64,000 bases of DNA from Neobacillus drentensis (GTDB taxonomy: Bacteria > Bacillota > Bacilli > Bacillales > Cytobacillaceae). Numbering within the stretch: the first letter of the stretch is position 1; each line of letters starts with the position of its first letter. The notes below the pieces were generated by a model. The model did not search any database and had not been told where the DNA came from. It saw only the letters and a program-made list of their open reading frames with translations. The stretch covers positions 858,001 through 922,000 of the forward strand of contig NZ_CP091110.1 of NCBI RefSeq assembly GCF_021560175.1. Direction: 5' to 3'. The position numbers and the translations under genes are program-made. Positions 39,694 through 49,022 of the stretch are shown here, piece by piece.

Positions 39694-41364
39694 CTATATT
39701 TTCATAATTCCGCCAGTATTGGCAGATGTAACAAGCTTTGCATATTTTGCTAGATAACCCGTTTTAATTTTCGGCTCAGGTTTTACCCATGCCGTACGTC
39801 TTTGGGCAAGTACTTCATCATCAACCACAAGTTCAATTGAACGAGCTTCAAGGTCGATTAAAATTTTGTCACCATTTTCAACGAGACCGATTGGTCCGCC
39901 TTCTGCTGCTTCTGGTGAAATATGACCGATCGAGATTCCACGGCTTGCACCTGAGAAGCGGCCGTCTGTGATTAGGGCAACTTCTTTTCCTAAGCCCCGG
40001 CCCATAATAGCGGAGGTAGGAGCAAGCATTTCTGGCATTCCTGGTCCACCTTTAGGACCTTCGTAGCGGATAACCACTACGTGGCCTGCCTTTACAGTAC
40101 CGTTATTAATGTTTTCTTGTGCCTCATCTTGGGAATCAAAGACAATCGCCTCACCCAAGAAGGTTTTAATGGAAGGATCTACAGCGCCAACCTTGATTAC
40201 TGCACCATCTGGAGCAATGTTTCCATATAGGATGGATAGTCCACCAACTGGGCTATATGGATTATCTTTTGTCCGGATGACAGCTTCATTTGTGATTGTT
40301 GCTTCCTTCACATTTTCACGAAGAGTTTTTCCTGTAATCGTTAGGCAGTTATCATGCAAAGCACCTTCAACTTTATAAAGTTCATTGATGATGGCACTTA
40401 CACCACCGGCACGATGAACATCGTCCATTGAATAATCAGATGCTGGCATAATCTTGGAAAGGTATGGAACCCTCTCAGCAATTTTATTAATCTCGCTAAG
40501 ATCATAATCGATCCCGGCTTCATGGGCGATGGCTAATGTGTGTAACACGGTATTAGTGGAGCCGCCCATGGCCATATCTAGTGCAAAGGCATTATCAATG
40601 GCTTCTCTAGTAATGATGTCACGTGGCTTAATATCATTTTTAACTAATTCAATAAGATGTCTAGCAGCTTGCCTAATGAGTTCATGTCTTTCTTCGGATG
40701 TAGCAACCATCGTACCGTTACCAGGAACCGTCATTCCTAAAACTTCCATTAAACAGTTCATGGAGTTCGCGGTAAACATTCCGGAACAGGAACCGCATGT
40801 AGGACAGGCATTGGTTTCAATTTCAAGTAGTTGCTGTTGGCTGATTGTACCGTTGTGGTAAGCACCTACGCCTTCAAAAACTGAAGTAAGGGAAAGATTT
40901 TTACCTGTCGATGGTGAAACGCCAGCTTCCATTGGACCGCCAGATACAAAAACAGATGGCACGTTTGTTCTTGCGGCAGCCATTAACATCCCTGGAGTGA
41001 TTTTGTCACAGTTTGGGATATAAAAAACACCATCGAACCAGTGTGCGTTAATGACTGTTTCAGCACTGTCGGCGATAATTTCACGGCTTGGAAGGGAGTA
41101 GCGCATCCCTATATGTCCCATCGCAATTCCGTCATCGACGCCAATTGTATTAAACTCAAATGGAATACCACCGGCTTCCCGGATTGCCTCTTTCACAATT
41201 TCCCCGAAATGATTAAGATGTTTATGTCCTGGGATAATGTCAATATACGAGTTACAAACTCCAATAAATGGTTTTTCTAGATCACTCGTTTTTACCCCTG
41301 TTGCATATAATAAACTTCGGTGGGGAGCACGATCAATTCCCTTTTTAATCATATCGCTTCGCAT
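39694..41364 (-). CDS. ilvD: Dihydroxy-acid dehydratase
   Basis: 556 residues from the ATG at 41364, eight bases after TTAGGAG; the frame is open 17 codons upstream without support. IlvD/Edd family: the Cys of [15 protein letters not shown] and of [20 protein letters not shown] supply Fe-S cluster ligands, and [26 protein letters not shown] lies in the C-terminal domain. It dehydrates dihydroxy acids in valine, leucine and isoleucine synthesis. It is upstream of ilvB in the same direction with a T-box leader between; its own promoter is at 41473-41501. Confidence 0.96.
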   Translation of the reverse strand: MRSDMIKKGIDRAPHRSLLYATGVKTSDLEKPFIGVCNSYIDIIPGHKHLNHFGEIVKEAIREAGGIPFEFNTIGVDDGIAMGHIGMRYSLPSREIIADSAETVINAHWFDGVFYIPNCDKITPGMLMAAARTNVPSVFVSGGPMEAGVSPSTGKNLSLTSVFEGVGAYHNGTISQQQLLEIETNACPTCGSCSGMFTANSMNCLMEVLGMTVPGNGTMVATSEERHELIRQAARHLIELVKNDIKPRDIITREAIDNAFALDMAMGGSTNTVLHTLAIAHEAGIDYDLSEINKIAERVPYLSKIMPASDYSMDDVHRAGGVSAIINELYKVEGALHDNCLTITGKTLRENVKEATITNEAVIRTKDNPYSPVGGLSILYGNIAPDGAVIKVGAVDPSIKTFLGEAIVFDSQDEAQENINNGTVKAGHVVVIRYEGPKGGPGMPEMLAPTSAIMGRGLGKEVALITDGRFSGASRGISIGHISPEAAEGGPIGLVENGDKILIDLEARSIELVVDDEVLAQRRTAWVKPEPKIKTGYLAKYAKLVTSANTGGIMKI

Positions 41365-41472
41365 TTTTTTAGCTCCTAACTGACAATAGCATGGTTTGCC
41401 CCTTCTGGGTAACAAGTCATTCCGTCGATTGTTACAAATCGTCTGTAAATGATTGAAGATTTATTTGCAGTA

Positions 41473-41501
41473 ATCATACAACCAATTGAAAACATGGTCA
41501 A
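41473..41501 (-). promoter_or_regulatory. Sigma-A promoter of ilvD
   Basis: On the minus strand TTGACC and TATGAT are separated by exactly 17 bases, about 110 bases before the ilvD start codon. Confidence 0.75.
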
Positions 41502-41537
41502 TATAGAAATCTGACAATTCTAACAAATTAATTAAGC

Positions 41538-41551
41538 TGATAGCGTTTTCA
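41538..41551 (+). promoter_or_regulatory. Candidate cre (CcpA) site upstream of ilvD
   Basis: TGATAGCGTTTTCA matches the relaxed cre consensus TGWAANCGNTNWCA except at one position. It lies about 40 bp upstream of the ilvD -35 box, a position suited to activation, as CcpA does for the ilv-leu operon of Bacillus subtilis. Confidence 0.45.
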
Positions 41552-41583
41552 TTATTGATCTAATAAGGAATTTGTAAATAAAA

Positions 41584-41598
41584 AATTTTTAAAAAATT
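41584..41598. promoter_or_regulatory. Candidate CodY box upstream of ilvD
   Basis: AATTTTTAAAAAATT matches the CodY consensus AATTTTCWGAAAATT at 13 of 15 positions. The region is AT-rich, so a chance match is possible. Confidence 0.35.
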
Positions 41599-41680
41599 TT
41601 TTATTCGTTACTAGTGAGTAGAAGAAATTCGGAGAAATTTCAGTAGTAAGTAAGGGAGAGGGGAATAAATGACCAATTGG

Positions 41681-41727
41681 AAACTACTATGCTGATAGGT
41701 GAAAATATTAGACTAGAATAGTAGTTT
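41681..41727. other. Inverted repeat after the exonuclease gene
   Basis: AAACTACTAT (41681-41690) and ATAGTAGTTT (41718-41727) are exact complements with a 27-base loop, directly after the minus-strand exonuclease stop. No T-run follows. Confidence 0.4.
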
Positions 41728-41728
41728 A

Positions 41729-42463
41729 TCATCCGATTTTTGCCAAATACTCATAAACCTGACGTAAATAGCGGAAGCCTTTTTCTTCTGCTAGCTGTAA
41801 ATAATATCTCCAAACCTTTGCTGTCATGAGGGCATCACTAAGAGCATGGTGTCGATTCTCCACCTCAATACCGCAAATCTCACAAACCTCTTCTAGTGGG
41901 GCAGATTTCAAATAGGGGTTTGAAAGACGGATGAGAAAAGAAGTATCGACAATTCGATGGTCGAATCTTGTTCGTAATACCTCGCTTGTGATTTTTTTCA
42001 TAAAGGCCTGCTCGTGACTGGAATGGTGCGCGACTAGAAGATCACTTTTGATAAATTGAAAGAATTGCAGTAGTGCTTCTTGAGCAATCGGGGCAGTGCT
42101 TAAGTCTTCTTCGTAAATATTGGTTAAAGCAGATAGTTCATTTGATAGTTGAAGATCTGATTTTACTAATGTATAAAAGGTTTCCTGTTCATTTAGTTGG
42201 TCGCCTATCATTTTGACCGCACCAATGGAAATGATTTGGTCACCTTTTTCGGGATAAAAACCGGTCGTTTCTAGATCAAAGACGACCACCCTTAATTCTT
42301 TCAGCGGAACGTCTAAGCTGTTCTTTTCTTTCATTTCTCTTTGTATTTCTCTAAGGAAAGCCATCTGCTGCAATGAGGATTGATTTGGTAAACTAGCGAA
42401 TAGGTTTGAGTTTGCTTTTCCAGATATTTGGCGAAAAAATTGGATCATATTATTTATTCTCAT
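41729..42463 (-). CDS. DEDDh 3'-5' exonuclease domain protein
   Basis: 244 residues. Exonuclease motifs: VVFDLETTGFYPEKGDQIISIGAVKM (Exo I), VAHHSSHEQAFM (Exo II) and HHALSDALMTAKVW (Exo III with the catalytic His and Asp). It resembles the epsilon-subunit exonuclease of DNA polymerase III and DinG/PolC-type proofreading domains. Its start overlaps the end of the DUF294 gene by 14 bases, so the two are translated together. Whether it acts on DNA or RNA is unknown. Confidence 0.85.
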   Translation of the reverse strand: MRINNMIQFFRQISGKANSNLFASLPNQSSLQQMAFLREIQREMKEKNSLDVPLKELRVVVFDLETTGFYPEKGDQIISIGAVKMIGDQLNEQETFYTLVKSDLQLSNELSALTNIYEEDLSTAPIAQEALLQFFQFIKSDLLVAHHSSHEQAFMKKITSEVLRTRFDHRIVDTSFLIRLSNPYLKSAPLEEVCEICGIEVENRHHALSDALMTAKVWRYYLQLAEEKGFRYLRQVYEYLAKIG

Positions 42464-43439
42464 CTGAATCCTCCTTTTCTAGTAACCTTTTCATATGATG
42501 AAAGAGAGCAGCACCATTTTTGATGATTTCCTTTACCTCTCGAGCCTGTTCTTTTGTCAGTTGAGTGACAGTTAAATAATGACCTGAATCATAATCTTTA
42601 TGGTCAGAAAATAATAATCGATAGGATAGCAGTTTTAAGAATTGCTTTTTAAAAAAAGCTTTGTCACTTGCAGGGAAATACACCTCTGGTATTTTGTCGA
42701 GACGTAAAAGGGATGAGGATTCGTGCAATCTTTCTTTCATTGAAAGGAGACGAATCGCATTTACATATGGAAAAAGACCAATTTCTTTGATATTTAGTTT
42801 ACCGGCATGATTGCCGTGTGTTTCTGTTAAGAACTGACCTAATACATTGATTCCTTTTTTGAGATGGAGAGTATTGCTTAGTGATTTATGCAGTAAATGA
42901 TGTTGCTCCATGTTTTGATAAATATAGTTCTTTAGGTTTTCAACATAGGTGTTCTCTCCATAGATCGATCTTCCGTCTAGAAATATGAGAAGATAACGGA
43001 TCGATTCCCAAGTGGATTCAATCATCCAGTTCGATAATTGCTGCTCCCATTCGCTAATCGATTTACACCAGAACGGGTTGCTGGCCATCACGCCCCCGTC
43101 ACAATATCTGTATCCTGCTTGAAAGAGTCCTTTCGAAATTTCTTTTCCTAATATTAAAAAGTATGATTTGGCATCAACCGATGAATCAAGATAAATCATT
43201 CCGTGGTCTTGGTCGCTCCATACCGATTGTTCCATCCTGCCAGCGCTGCCCATGACGAAGAATGTAAAGGGTGATGGTGGAGGTCCGTGTTGGGTTGAAA
43301 CCTGGTTTATCGCGATGGCTGCTACCCGGTGAATCAAATCATCATGCAGCTCGTTAAGTTTAAAATGGTTATAGCAAACATTTTTCAGTTTTTCGTCTCT
43401 AATCTGAAGTAATACCGAATATGGATCATGATGCAACAT
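42450..43439 (-). CDS. DUF294 GlnD-like nucleotidyltransferase-domain protein
   Basis: 329 residues from the ATG at 43439, a few bases after AGGGGGT. The nucleotidyltransferase motif GSAGRMEQ (64-71) with SDQD (75-78) matches DUF294, related to the GlnD uridylyltransferase domain; the C-terminal half is the helical DUF294_C region. CBS and cNMP domains often fused to it elsewhere are absent. It lies between the ammonium transporter gene and the exonuclease gene, all in one direction. A role in sensing or modifying a nitrogen-related partner is possible, but unproven. Confidence 0.75.
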   Translation of the reverse strand: MLHHDPYSVLLQIRDEKLKNVCYNHFKLNELHDDLIHRVAAIAINQVSTQHGPPPSPFTFFVMGSAGRMEQSVWSDQDHGMIYLDSSVDAKSYFLILGKEISKGLFQAGYRYCDGGVMASNPFWCKSISEWEQQLSNWMIESTWESIRYLLIFLDGRSIYGENTYVENLKNYIYQNMEQHHLLHKSLSNTLHLKKGINVLGQFLTETHGNHAGKLNIKEIGLFPYVNAIRLLSMKERLHESSSLLRLDKIPEVYFPASDKAFFKKQFLKLLSYRLLFSDHKDYDSGHYLTVTQLTKEQAREVKEIIKNGAALFHHMKRLLEKEDSDENK

Positions 43440-43506
43440 GTAACCCCCTAAATTCAACTAGCAGTCATACCCTTTAAACAGGAATGACCGCTGTTAATTC
43501 CTTCCA

Positions 43507-44769
43507 TTATTGAACTTTAATTTGCTGTTCTGCTCTTACTAATTCAGGGTAACCGTAGCTGCCGTGCTCGCTTATATCTAAACCGATAATTTCTTCTTCT
43601 TCAGTGACACGTAATCCATTCATTACTTTCTTCATTACAGCTAGAAGAATGAAGGAAACGATAAAGGCAAAGGCGGCACAGGTGAATACCCCTAATGCTT
43701 GAACACCAAGCTGGTGTAATCCGCCGCCGTAAAATAAACCTGGCTTACCAACAGTGGCTAATTCTTTTGTTGCGAAGAAACCGTTCGATAAGGTTCCCCA
43801 AACTCCAGCGGTCCCGTGAACAGATAAAGCTGCAATCGGGTCATCAATTTTAACTTTCTCAAAAAACCTGATACTATAAAACACTAATATTCCAGCGATA
43901 AAGCCAATAAGGACGGCGGCCCAGGTTTCTACGAAAGCACAGGATGCTGTGATTGCTACAAGGCCGGCTAAAGCACCGTTTAACATCATCGGAACATCTG
44001 CTTTCCCTAAGACGATCCAAGAAACGATCATGGCTGCAATTGTTCCAGCTGCAGCAGCAAGATTGGTATTCATGGCAACAAACCCGAAGAATCCTTTGTC
44101 AACCGATAACGTACTGCCTGCATTGAATCCGAACCAGCCAACCCATAATAGTAAGACGCTTAAGGCTGTGAATACTTGGTTGTGTCCGGCAAGATTGTTA
44201 GCGGAACCGTCTTTGTTATATTTTCCAATCCGCGGCTTTAATAGAATGGTAGCAGCAAGTGCTGCCATTGCTCCGGTTAAGTGAACAACCGTTGAACCAG
44301 CGAAGTCTTGTTTACCATGCTCGGCTAACCAGCCGCCGCCCCAAATCCAGTGAGCAATTGGAGGATACACAATGACTGAGAAAAGAACGGCAAATACAAG
44401 GTAAGCACTTAGTTTAGCCCGCTCTGCAAACCCGCCAAACGCAATCGTTAATGAAATACCTGCAAAAGCTAATTGGAATAAAAAGAAAACTGAACCAGAG
44501 AGTGATAAACTATCCATATCATAGCCTGAATACAAGAAATTTGAGAATCCAATTAGTGAGTTTCCTTTACCAAAAATTAAACCAAAACCGACTGCCCAAA
44601 AGATTATGGAACTGATACTAAATGTTAGGATGGTTTTACCAGCGATATGTCCAGCATTTTTCATACGAGTTGATCCTGTTTCTAATAAGATAAAACCACC
44701 GATCATTAAAATAACGAGGACTGCTCCTAACATAACCCATAGACTGTTCATTAAGAATGTCGTATCCAT
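43507..44769 (-). CDS. amt: Ammonium transporter
   Basis: 420 residues with 11 membrane helices. The ammonium-transporter family motifs are visible: AGISLTIAFGGFAERAKL, VHLTGAMAALAATILL and ALSVHGTAGVWGTLSNG, which carry the twin His of the pore. It imports ammonium when nitrogen is scarce. No glnK/PII gene follows, unlike nrgAB of Bacillus subtilis. A TnrA-type box lies 23 bases before the ATG, and tnrA is the next gene upstream. Confidence 0.93.
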   Translation of the reverse strand: MDTTFLMNSLWVMLGAVLVILMIGGFILLETGSTRMKNAGHIAGKTILTFSISSIIFWAVGFGLIFGKGNSLIGFSNFLYSGYDMDSLSLSGSVFFLFQLAFAGISLTIAFGGFAERAKLSAYLVFAVLFSVIVYPPIAHWIWGGGWLAEHGKQDFAGSTVVHLTGAMAALAATILLKPRIGKYNKDGSANNLAGHNQVFTALSVLLLWVGWFGFNAGSTLSVDKGFFGFVAMNTNLAAAAGTIAAMIVSWIVLGKADVPMMLNGALAGLVAITASCAFVETWAAVLIGFIAGILVFYSIRFFEKVKIDDPIAALSVHGTAGVWGTLSNGFFATKELATVGKPGLFYGGGLHQLGVQALGVFTCAAFAFIVSFILLAVMKKVMNGLRVTEEEEIIGLDISEHGSYGYPELVRAEQQIKVQ

Positions 44770-44791
44770 TTATACTCCCCCTTTTTAATGA

Positions 44792-44808
44792 TGTTAATTT
44801 ATATAACA
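44792..44808. promoter_or_regulatory. TnrA/GlnR-type box before amt
   Basis: TGTTAATTTATATAACA fits the core TGTNAN7TNACA perfectly. Its position, close to the start codon, differs from the classic activating site about 50 bp upstream of transcription start, so the sign of regulation is uncertain. Confidence 0.6.
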
Positions 44809-44916
44809 TCCTCTGTAGTTGTAACTTTACATCAATCAAGAGGTTGCATCTATAATTGTGGGAGATTTTCTAACAGGGTTTTTAGGAGGGGAGAAAATAA
44901 CCTTAAATAGCCATAG

Positions 44917-44954
44917 AAAAGCCTCGGTTCTGATAAAAAGAATCGAGGCTTTTT
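44917..44954 (-). terminator. Terminator of tnrA
   Basis: On the minus strand GCCTCGATTC pairs with GAACCGAGGC with one mismatch, flanked by A- and T-runs. Confidence 0.8.
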
Positions 44955-44964
44955 CTAATCTTTG

Positions 44965-45291
44965 TTAGCGTCTTCGAATACCAAACTGGGCATTAAGCTG
45001 TCCTTGAATCATTTTTCTGCGGATATCTTCTTGATTCTGTTTCTTCTGTTCCCGTAACATTTCCTTTCTGATTTCATGTGTTTGAATTCCGTCCTCGATT
45101 TTGTTGGCGATATCCATTAATAGCTCGACATCGGTAAAGGAAAATTTACGGCTCCCGCCTGGAGACCGTTCAGGGAAAATCAGTTTTCTTTCTTCATAAT
45201 AACGGATTTGTCTTTCGGACAGCCCAGTCAGATCTCTGACAATGCCAATTGTAATAACCTTTTTATCTTTATAAGACATATCTTTTCCCAT
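44965..45291 (-). CDS. tnrA: Nitrogen-responsive MerR-family regulator TnrA
   Basis: 108 residues. [38 protein letters not shown] is the MerR-type winged HTH and is very close to TnrA/GlnR of Bacillus. The C-terminal [18 protein letters not shown] resembles the TnrA segment that binds feedback-inhibited glutamine synthetase; the longer GlnR tail is absent. It would control genes for ammonium and amino-acid uptake during nitrogen limitation. It is divergent from no gene but precedes amt on the same strand, and its own promoter carries a TnrA-like box. Confidence 0.88.
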   Translation of the reverse strand: MGKDMSYKDKKVITIGIVRDLTGLSERQIRYYEERKLIFPERSPGGSRKFSFTDVELLMDIANKIEDGIQTHEIRKEMLREQKKQNQEDIRRKMIQGQLNAQFGIRRR

Positions 45292-45347
45292 TTTAGCCGC
45301 TCACCACACCCCGTTGTTACCATAGTTAGAATATTTTTAATATTATA

Positions 45348-45364
45348 CGTTACATTTTCTCACA
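45348..45364. promoter_or_regulatory. TnrA-type box before tnrA
   Basis: On the minus strand TGTGAGAAAATGTAACG matches the TnrA consensus at 15 of 17 positions, 57 bases before the tnrA start codon, suggesting autoregulation. Confidence 0.5.
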
Positions 45365-45430
45365 TGAGAATGGATAATTGTACTGATATGCATTATTTTA
45401 TGAAGTAAATTTTTAAAGGAGTAGAGGACG

Positions 45431-45589
45431 TTATTTTTTAGAGGGTATCGACTTCTTATAAAGAATCTCCAGTTCACTGATGGTAAGTGATTGAAGCTCG
45501 GCAGATGAATAAAAGATATCTGAACCAGCTAACTTTTTAATGTAAAACTGCTTTAGTCGTTCAAGGCCTCTTCGTAAGTGGGTTGTCAA
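45431..45589 (-). CDS. Small Fbp-like (Fur-regulated basic protein type) protein
   Basis: 52 residues from a TTG start seven bases after GGAGGG. The sequence has a basic N-terminal helix (LRRGLERLKQFYIKKL) and the ending SLTISELEILYKKS, similar to the Fbp small proteins that act with the FsrA RNA in iron sparing in Bacillus. No Fur box was identified, so the assignment rests on sequence pattern only. A 45-residue gene ends 22 bases upstream on the same strand. Confidence 0.5.
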   Translation of the reverse strand: MTTHLRRGLERLKQFYIKKLAGSDIFYSSAELQSLTISELEILYKKSIPSKK

Positions 45590-45610
45590 CGTCTTTCCCT
45601 CCTTTTGATA

Positions 45611-45748
45611 TTAGGCGTTTTGCAGCTTTCGTAAAAGTTCATGTCCTTTAGAGCCCATCGTTTTCATGAGTTCCTCATATAATTCATCACGTAATTTATC
45701 TAATTGTAAGATTTGCATCGCTAATTTGATTTCATGCCGTTGATTCAT
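45611..45748 (-). CDS. Small hypothetical protein, 45 residues
   Basis: An ATG at 45748 follows GGGGAGA and opens a 45-residue helical, charged protein (MNQRHEIKLAMQILQLDKL at the start, KGHELLRKLQNA at the end). I do not recognise the family. It lies 22 bases before the Fbp-like gene and the two probably form one transcript. The strong ribosome binding site and lack of stop codons support it as real. Confidence 0.55.
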   Translation of the reverse strand: MNQRHEIKLAMQILQLDKLRDELYEELMKTMGSKGHELLRKLQNA

Positions 45749-45880
45749 GTGAATTCTCCCCTTCGATAAGTTTATAATCAAAAATTACCTGATTTTTTAG
45801 CTCTTGTCAGGGAAGATGTTAGAAAGGTTAACAGGATATTTTCTTGGGCATGGATTGATTTGAAAGGATTTCTGACTAAT

Positions 45881-45911
45881 GAAAAAGAACCGGAAAAAGA
45901 CCGGTTCTTCA
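45881..45911 (-). terminator. Terminator of the Tyr-rich coiled-coil gene
   Basis: GAAGAACCGG pairs with CCGGTTCTT around a seven-base loop and is followed by TTTC on the minus strand. Confidence 0.8.
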
Positions 45912-45918
45912 TGAGGCT

Positions 45919-46275
45919 TTAAAATTCTCCTTCAAAAGGTGTAAAGGGAATGTGGAGACGATTTTCAATTGCTCTTACTCGTTGATTGACGCGTACGAGA
46001 CGTCTTTGGAGTTGAGTTACATCCCGTTGAAGTTGAGTAATTTCTCTGATTTGACGTTCATTTTGTCTCTCAAGCTGACTCACTCGGCGTTCAAGCTGCT
46101 GTGGCTGACGATTTGGGTCATAGGGGTCAAGCGGCGCATAATGATTCACTTGATCAATTGGCGCGTAGGTATGAATAGGTTCTGTTGGAACGTAGGATGA
46201 ATACTGTTCTGCAGGAACATAGCTATGATACTCAATTGGCATTTGTGGAACTTGATAATATTCGTAGGGATTCAT
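45919..46275 (-). CDS. Hypothetical Tyr/Pro-rich coiled-coil protein
   Basis: 118 residues after AAGGAGAG. The first 60 residues are Tyr/Pro-rich and contain loose repeats (SYVPAEQYSSYVPTEP, HTYAPIDQVNHYAPLDPYD). Residues about 60-105 form a strong coiled coil with Leu heptads (LERRVSQLERQNERQIREI). Such two-part small proteins are common in Bacillus spore coats, but no family is recognised here. Single gene with its own terminator. Confidence 0.6.
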   Translation of the reverse strand: MNPYEYYQVPQMPIEYHSYVPAEQYSSYVPTEPIHTYAPIDQVNHYAPLDPYDPNRQPQQLERRVSQLERQNERQIREITQLQRDVTQLQRRLVRVNQRVRAIENRLHIPFTPFEGEF

Positions 46276-46435
46276 TTAGGCATCTCTCCTTATGTGATAT
46301 TCCCCTATAGATTATGTAACGGTGGGTTTGGAGAAACGGCGAATGCCTATAAAGGATAATTTATTCTGAAGATAGACCTGTTCATCTACTATCTATAAAT
46401 TATTCATATTTTTCATAATAATGGAAGGTGATTGG

Positions 46436-46501
46436 ATGGAAAAATTAAAGAGTTTTATTGGATTTATTTCAGATGGATTTTACTATTTCACGAGCCCATA
46501 A
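46436..46501 (+). CDS. Candidate 21-residue peptide
   Basis: GGAAGGTGAT is followed by an ATG and a 21-codon frame encoding MEKLKSFIGFISDGFYYFTSP. It is hydrophobic and aromatic, like small membrane-associated peptides. It sits alone in a 400-bp gap. A good ribosome binding site is the only support, so it may be chance. Confidence 0.35.
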   Translation: MEKLKSFIGFISDGFYYFTSP

Positions 46502-46680
46502 CCTTATTGTAATTAGGTTAAAACTTCTATGTAATAATTGATTTTATCCTATTAACTTATTAGTATAGTAAGAAAATAGAATATTGAATAAAAACACCAA
46601 AGATATTATAATCATTATAGTCTAAAAATTTTCAATGTTTAAAAAATAGTATTCATAAAAAATAATTAGGAGGCTTAAAC

Positions 46681-47481
46681 ATGAAAAAATTAAAGGTAGT
46701 GACAACTCTTATGGTAGTAGGTTTGCTCCTGCTGCTATCCGCTTGTGGTACTAGTAAAACAGGGGGAAGCGAGAAGAAAACACTAAGAGTTGTAACCGAT
46801 GCGGCCTATGCGCCATTTGAATATCAAGAAAAAGGAAAAGTCGTCGGATTTGATGTTGATTTTGTTAACGCAGTTGCCAAGGAAGCTGGGTACAATGTGA
46901 ATATTGAGCATGTTGGCTGGGATCCAATCTTCGTTGAGATTGAAAAGAAAACTGCAGATTTCGCTGTATCTGCGATTACCATCACGCCAGAACGTCAGCA
47001 GAGCTATGACTTTACAGTTCCATATTTCTTATCCAGAAATGAAATCTTAGTGCCAAAAGGAAGTTCTATAACAAGTGCAAAGGATTTAGAAGGCAAAAAG
47101 ATTGCTGTACAAAATGGAACAACAGGACAGGAAGTAGTCGAAAAACTATTTGGGAAAAATAACCAGAACCTTAAGAAGTTTAAAAATAACAATCTCGCCA
47201 TTCTTGAATTGAAAAATGGCGGAGTTGACGCCGTTGTTGCTGATAACTCAGTTATTGAAACCTATGTAAAAAACAATCCAAAAGACAACTTTAAATTCAT
47301 AGAAGATGATGCTGCTTTTTCAAATGAATTTTATGGATTATTGTTACCAAAAGGCAGTAAGCTGAAGGGTGAGTTAGACAAAGCAATGAAGTCTGTTATT
47401 GACAACGGGACATATGCAAAAATCTATAAAAAGTGGTTTGGTGTGGAACCTAATACACAAACATTGAAAGACCAACAATAG
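46681..47481 (+). CDS. Amino-acid ABC transporter substrate-binding lipoprotein
   Basis: 266 residues. The lipobox LLSACG places the lipid-modified Cys at 22. The family 3 solute-binding pattern follows: LRVVTDAAYAPFEYQEKGKVVGFDVDFVNAVAKEAGY, then ITITPERQQSYDFTVPYF. It captures a polar amino acid, perhaps Gln or a basic one, outside the membrane. The permease and ATPase genes follow. A hairpin at 47492-47531 probably reduces read-through so that more binding protein than permease is made. Confidence 0.88.
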   Translation: MKKLKVVTTLMVVGLLLLLSACGTSKTGGSEKKTLRVVTDAAYAPFEYQEKGKVVGFDVDFVNAVAKEAGYNVNIEHVGWDPIFVEIEKKTADFAVSAITITPERQQSYDFTVPYFLSRNEILVPKGSSITSAKDLEGKKIAVQNGTTGQEVVEKLFGKNNQNLKKFKNNNLAILELKNGGVDAVVADNSVIETYVKNNPKDNFKFIEDDAAFSNEFYGLLLPKGSKLKGELDKAMKSVIDNGTYAKIYKKWFGVEPNTQTLKDQQ

Positions 47482-47489
47482 TACTCTAT

Positions 47490-47536
47490 TGAAATTGCGT
47501 AACTTCTATATAATAGGCAGTTACGCAATTTTTGCT
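47490..47536 (+). terminator. Hairpin (partial terminator) between binding protein and permease genes
   Basis: AAATTGCGTAACT (47492-47504) and AGTTACGCAATTT (47519-47531) pair perfectly, followed by a short T-run. It is intercistronic, so probably an attenuator. Confidence 0.75.
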
Positions 47537-47579
47537 TAATAAACGAATTAGCCTACTCAATTGTGTCGGGGGGATCGTA

Positions 47580-48236
47580 ATGGATTTTAGGTGGGATATT
47601 ATAGTAGATTATGCGCCCTTACTTTTAAAGGGGACATTATTAACAATTGGTTTTTCAATCGCAAGTATTATAATTGGTACCATTCTTGGTTTATTTATTG
47701 GTTTAGGGAAAATGATGAAAAAAAAGTTATATTCCTTGCCATTTAGATGGTACATAAACTTTTTCCGCGGCACACCGTTAATGGTCCAAATTCTATTAAT
47801 TCATTTTGCCGTTGTACCAGCATTTCTTCATTCCACCAATGCCATCGTTGCTGCCATTTTAGCACTATCCTTAAACTCGGCAGCCTATGTGGCGGAAATC
47901 TTCCGGGCCGGGATTCAATCGATTGATAAGGGCCAAATGGAGGCAGCCCGTTCACTTGGGATGACACATGTACAAGCTATGCGATATGTTATTTTGCCTC
48001 AAGCTGTTAAACGAATGATTCCTCCGCTGGGGAATGAATTTATCGTTTTAATCAAGGATTCTTCATTGGCGGCACTGATAGCGGCTCCTGAATTAATGTA
48101 CTGGGGACAGGCAATGCAAGGGGAGTATATGCGCCCATGGGAACCATATCTATCATCAGCGGCTATTTATCTAGTGTTAACCTTATCTCTTAACTTCCTA
48201 TTAGGTAAACTTGAAAGGAGGTTTGCAACAGAATGA
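47580..48236 (+). CDS. Amino-acid ABC transporter permease
   Basis: 218 residues from the ATG at 47580, after a GGGGGGAT site; an in-frame TTG further upstream is less likely. Membrane helices surround the HisM-type EAA loop [36 protein letters not shown]. It forms the channel of the importer together with the neighbouring binding protein and ATPase. Its stop overlaps the ATPase start by four bases. Confidence 0.9.
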   Translation: MDFRWDIIVDYAPLLLKGTLLTIGFSIASIIIGTILGLFIGLGKMMKKKLYSLPFRWYINFFRGTPLMVQILLIHFAVVPAFLHSTNAIVAAILALSLNSAAYVAEIFRAGIQSIDKGQMEAARSLGMTHVQAMRYVILPQAVKRMIPPLGNEFIVLIKDSSLAALIAAPELMYWGQAMQGEYMRPWEPYLSSAAIYLVLTLSLNFLLGKLERRFATE

Positions 48237-48955
48237 TTCAGGTGAAAAATTTAAAAAAGTCGTTTGGGACGAATGAGGTTCTTAAAGATATTAACGTAAC
48301 GGTCAAACCACAAGAGGTGGTGGTTGTTATTGGGCCTTCAGGATCAGGGAAATCAACGTTTCTTCGTTGTATTAATATGCTTGAAACCATTACTGGCGGA
48401 CATGTTCTAATAGAAGGCGTTGATATTACGGATAAAAAAACAGATATCAATAAAATTCGCACGGAAGTAGGAATGGTGTTTCAGCAATTTAATCTTTTCC
48501 CCCATAAAAAGGTGATTGATAATATTATGCTGGCTCCGATGAAGGTAAGAAATATTCCTGCTGAAAAGGCGCGAGCAAAAGCAATCGAACTGTTACGAAA
48601 AGTTGGTCTTGAGGATAAAGCTGATGCTTATCCGGATTCATTATCAGGCGGACAGAAGCAACGGGTAGCGATTGCCAGGGCACTGGCGATGGAGCCAAAG
48701 ATCATGCTGTTTGATGAACCAACCTCTGCACTAGACCCAGAGATGGTTGGTGAGGTTTTAGAAGTAATGAAGGATCTTGCGAAAGAAGGTATGACGATGG
48801 TGGTCGTTACCCACGAGATGGGGTTTGCGAAAGAGGTTGGGGACCGGGTTATCTTCATGGACGGCGGTTTGGTCGTGGAAGAAAAGGTTCCTGCTGAGTT
48901 GTTTGACAATCCACAAGAAGAGCGGACGAAGGCGTTTTTAAGTAAGGTATTATAG
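48233..48955 (+). CDS. Amino-acid ABC transporter ATP-binding protein
   Basis: 240 residues. Walker [10 protein letters not shown], signature [16 protein letters not shown], Walker [15 protein letters not shown] and the switch His in [10 protein letters not shown]. It closely fits the GlnQ/ArtM type that drives polar amino-acid import. The start lies four bases inside the permease gene, so translation is coupled. Confidence 0.94.
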   Translation: MIQVKNLKKSFGTNEVLKDINVTVKPQEVVVVIGPSGSGKSTFLRCINMLETITGGHVLIEGVDITDKKTDINKIRTEVGMVFQQFNLFPHKKVIDNIMLAPMKVRNIPAEKARAKAIELLRKVGLEDKADAYPDSLSGGQKQRVAIARALAMEPKIMLFDEPTSALDPEMVGEVLEVMKDLAKEGMTMVVVTHEMGFAKEVGDRVIFMDGGLVVEEKVPAELFDNPQEERTKAFLSKVL

Positions 48956-48963
48956 TTGGTTAT

Positions 48964-48994
48964 TGGGAGCCTGACACAAGGGCTCCCTATTTGT
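48964..48994 (+). terminator. Terminator of the amino-acid ABC transporter operon
   Basis: GGGAGCC pairs with GGCTCCC around a TGACACAAG loop, followed by TATTTGTTT. Confidence 0.75.
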
Positions 48995-49022
48995 TTGAGC
49001 TGTATCTGGTGGAATGTGCCTG

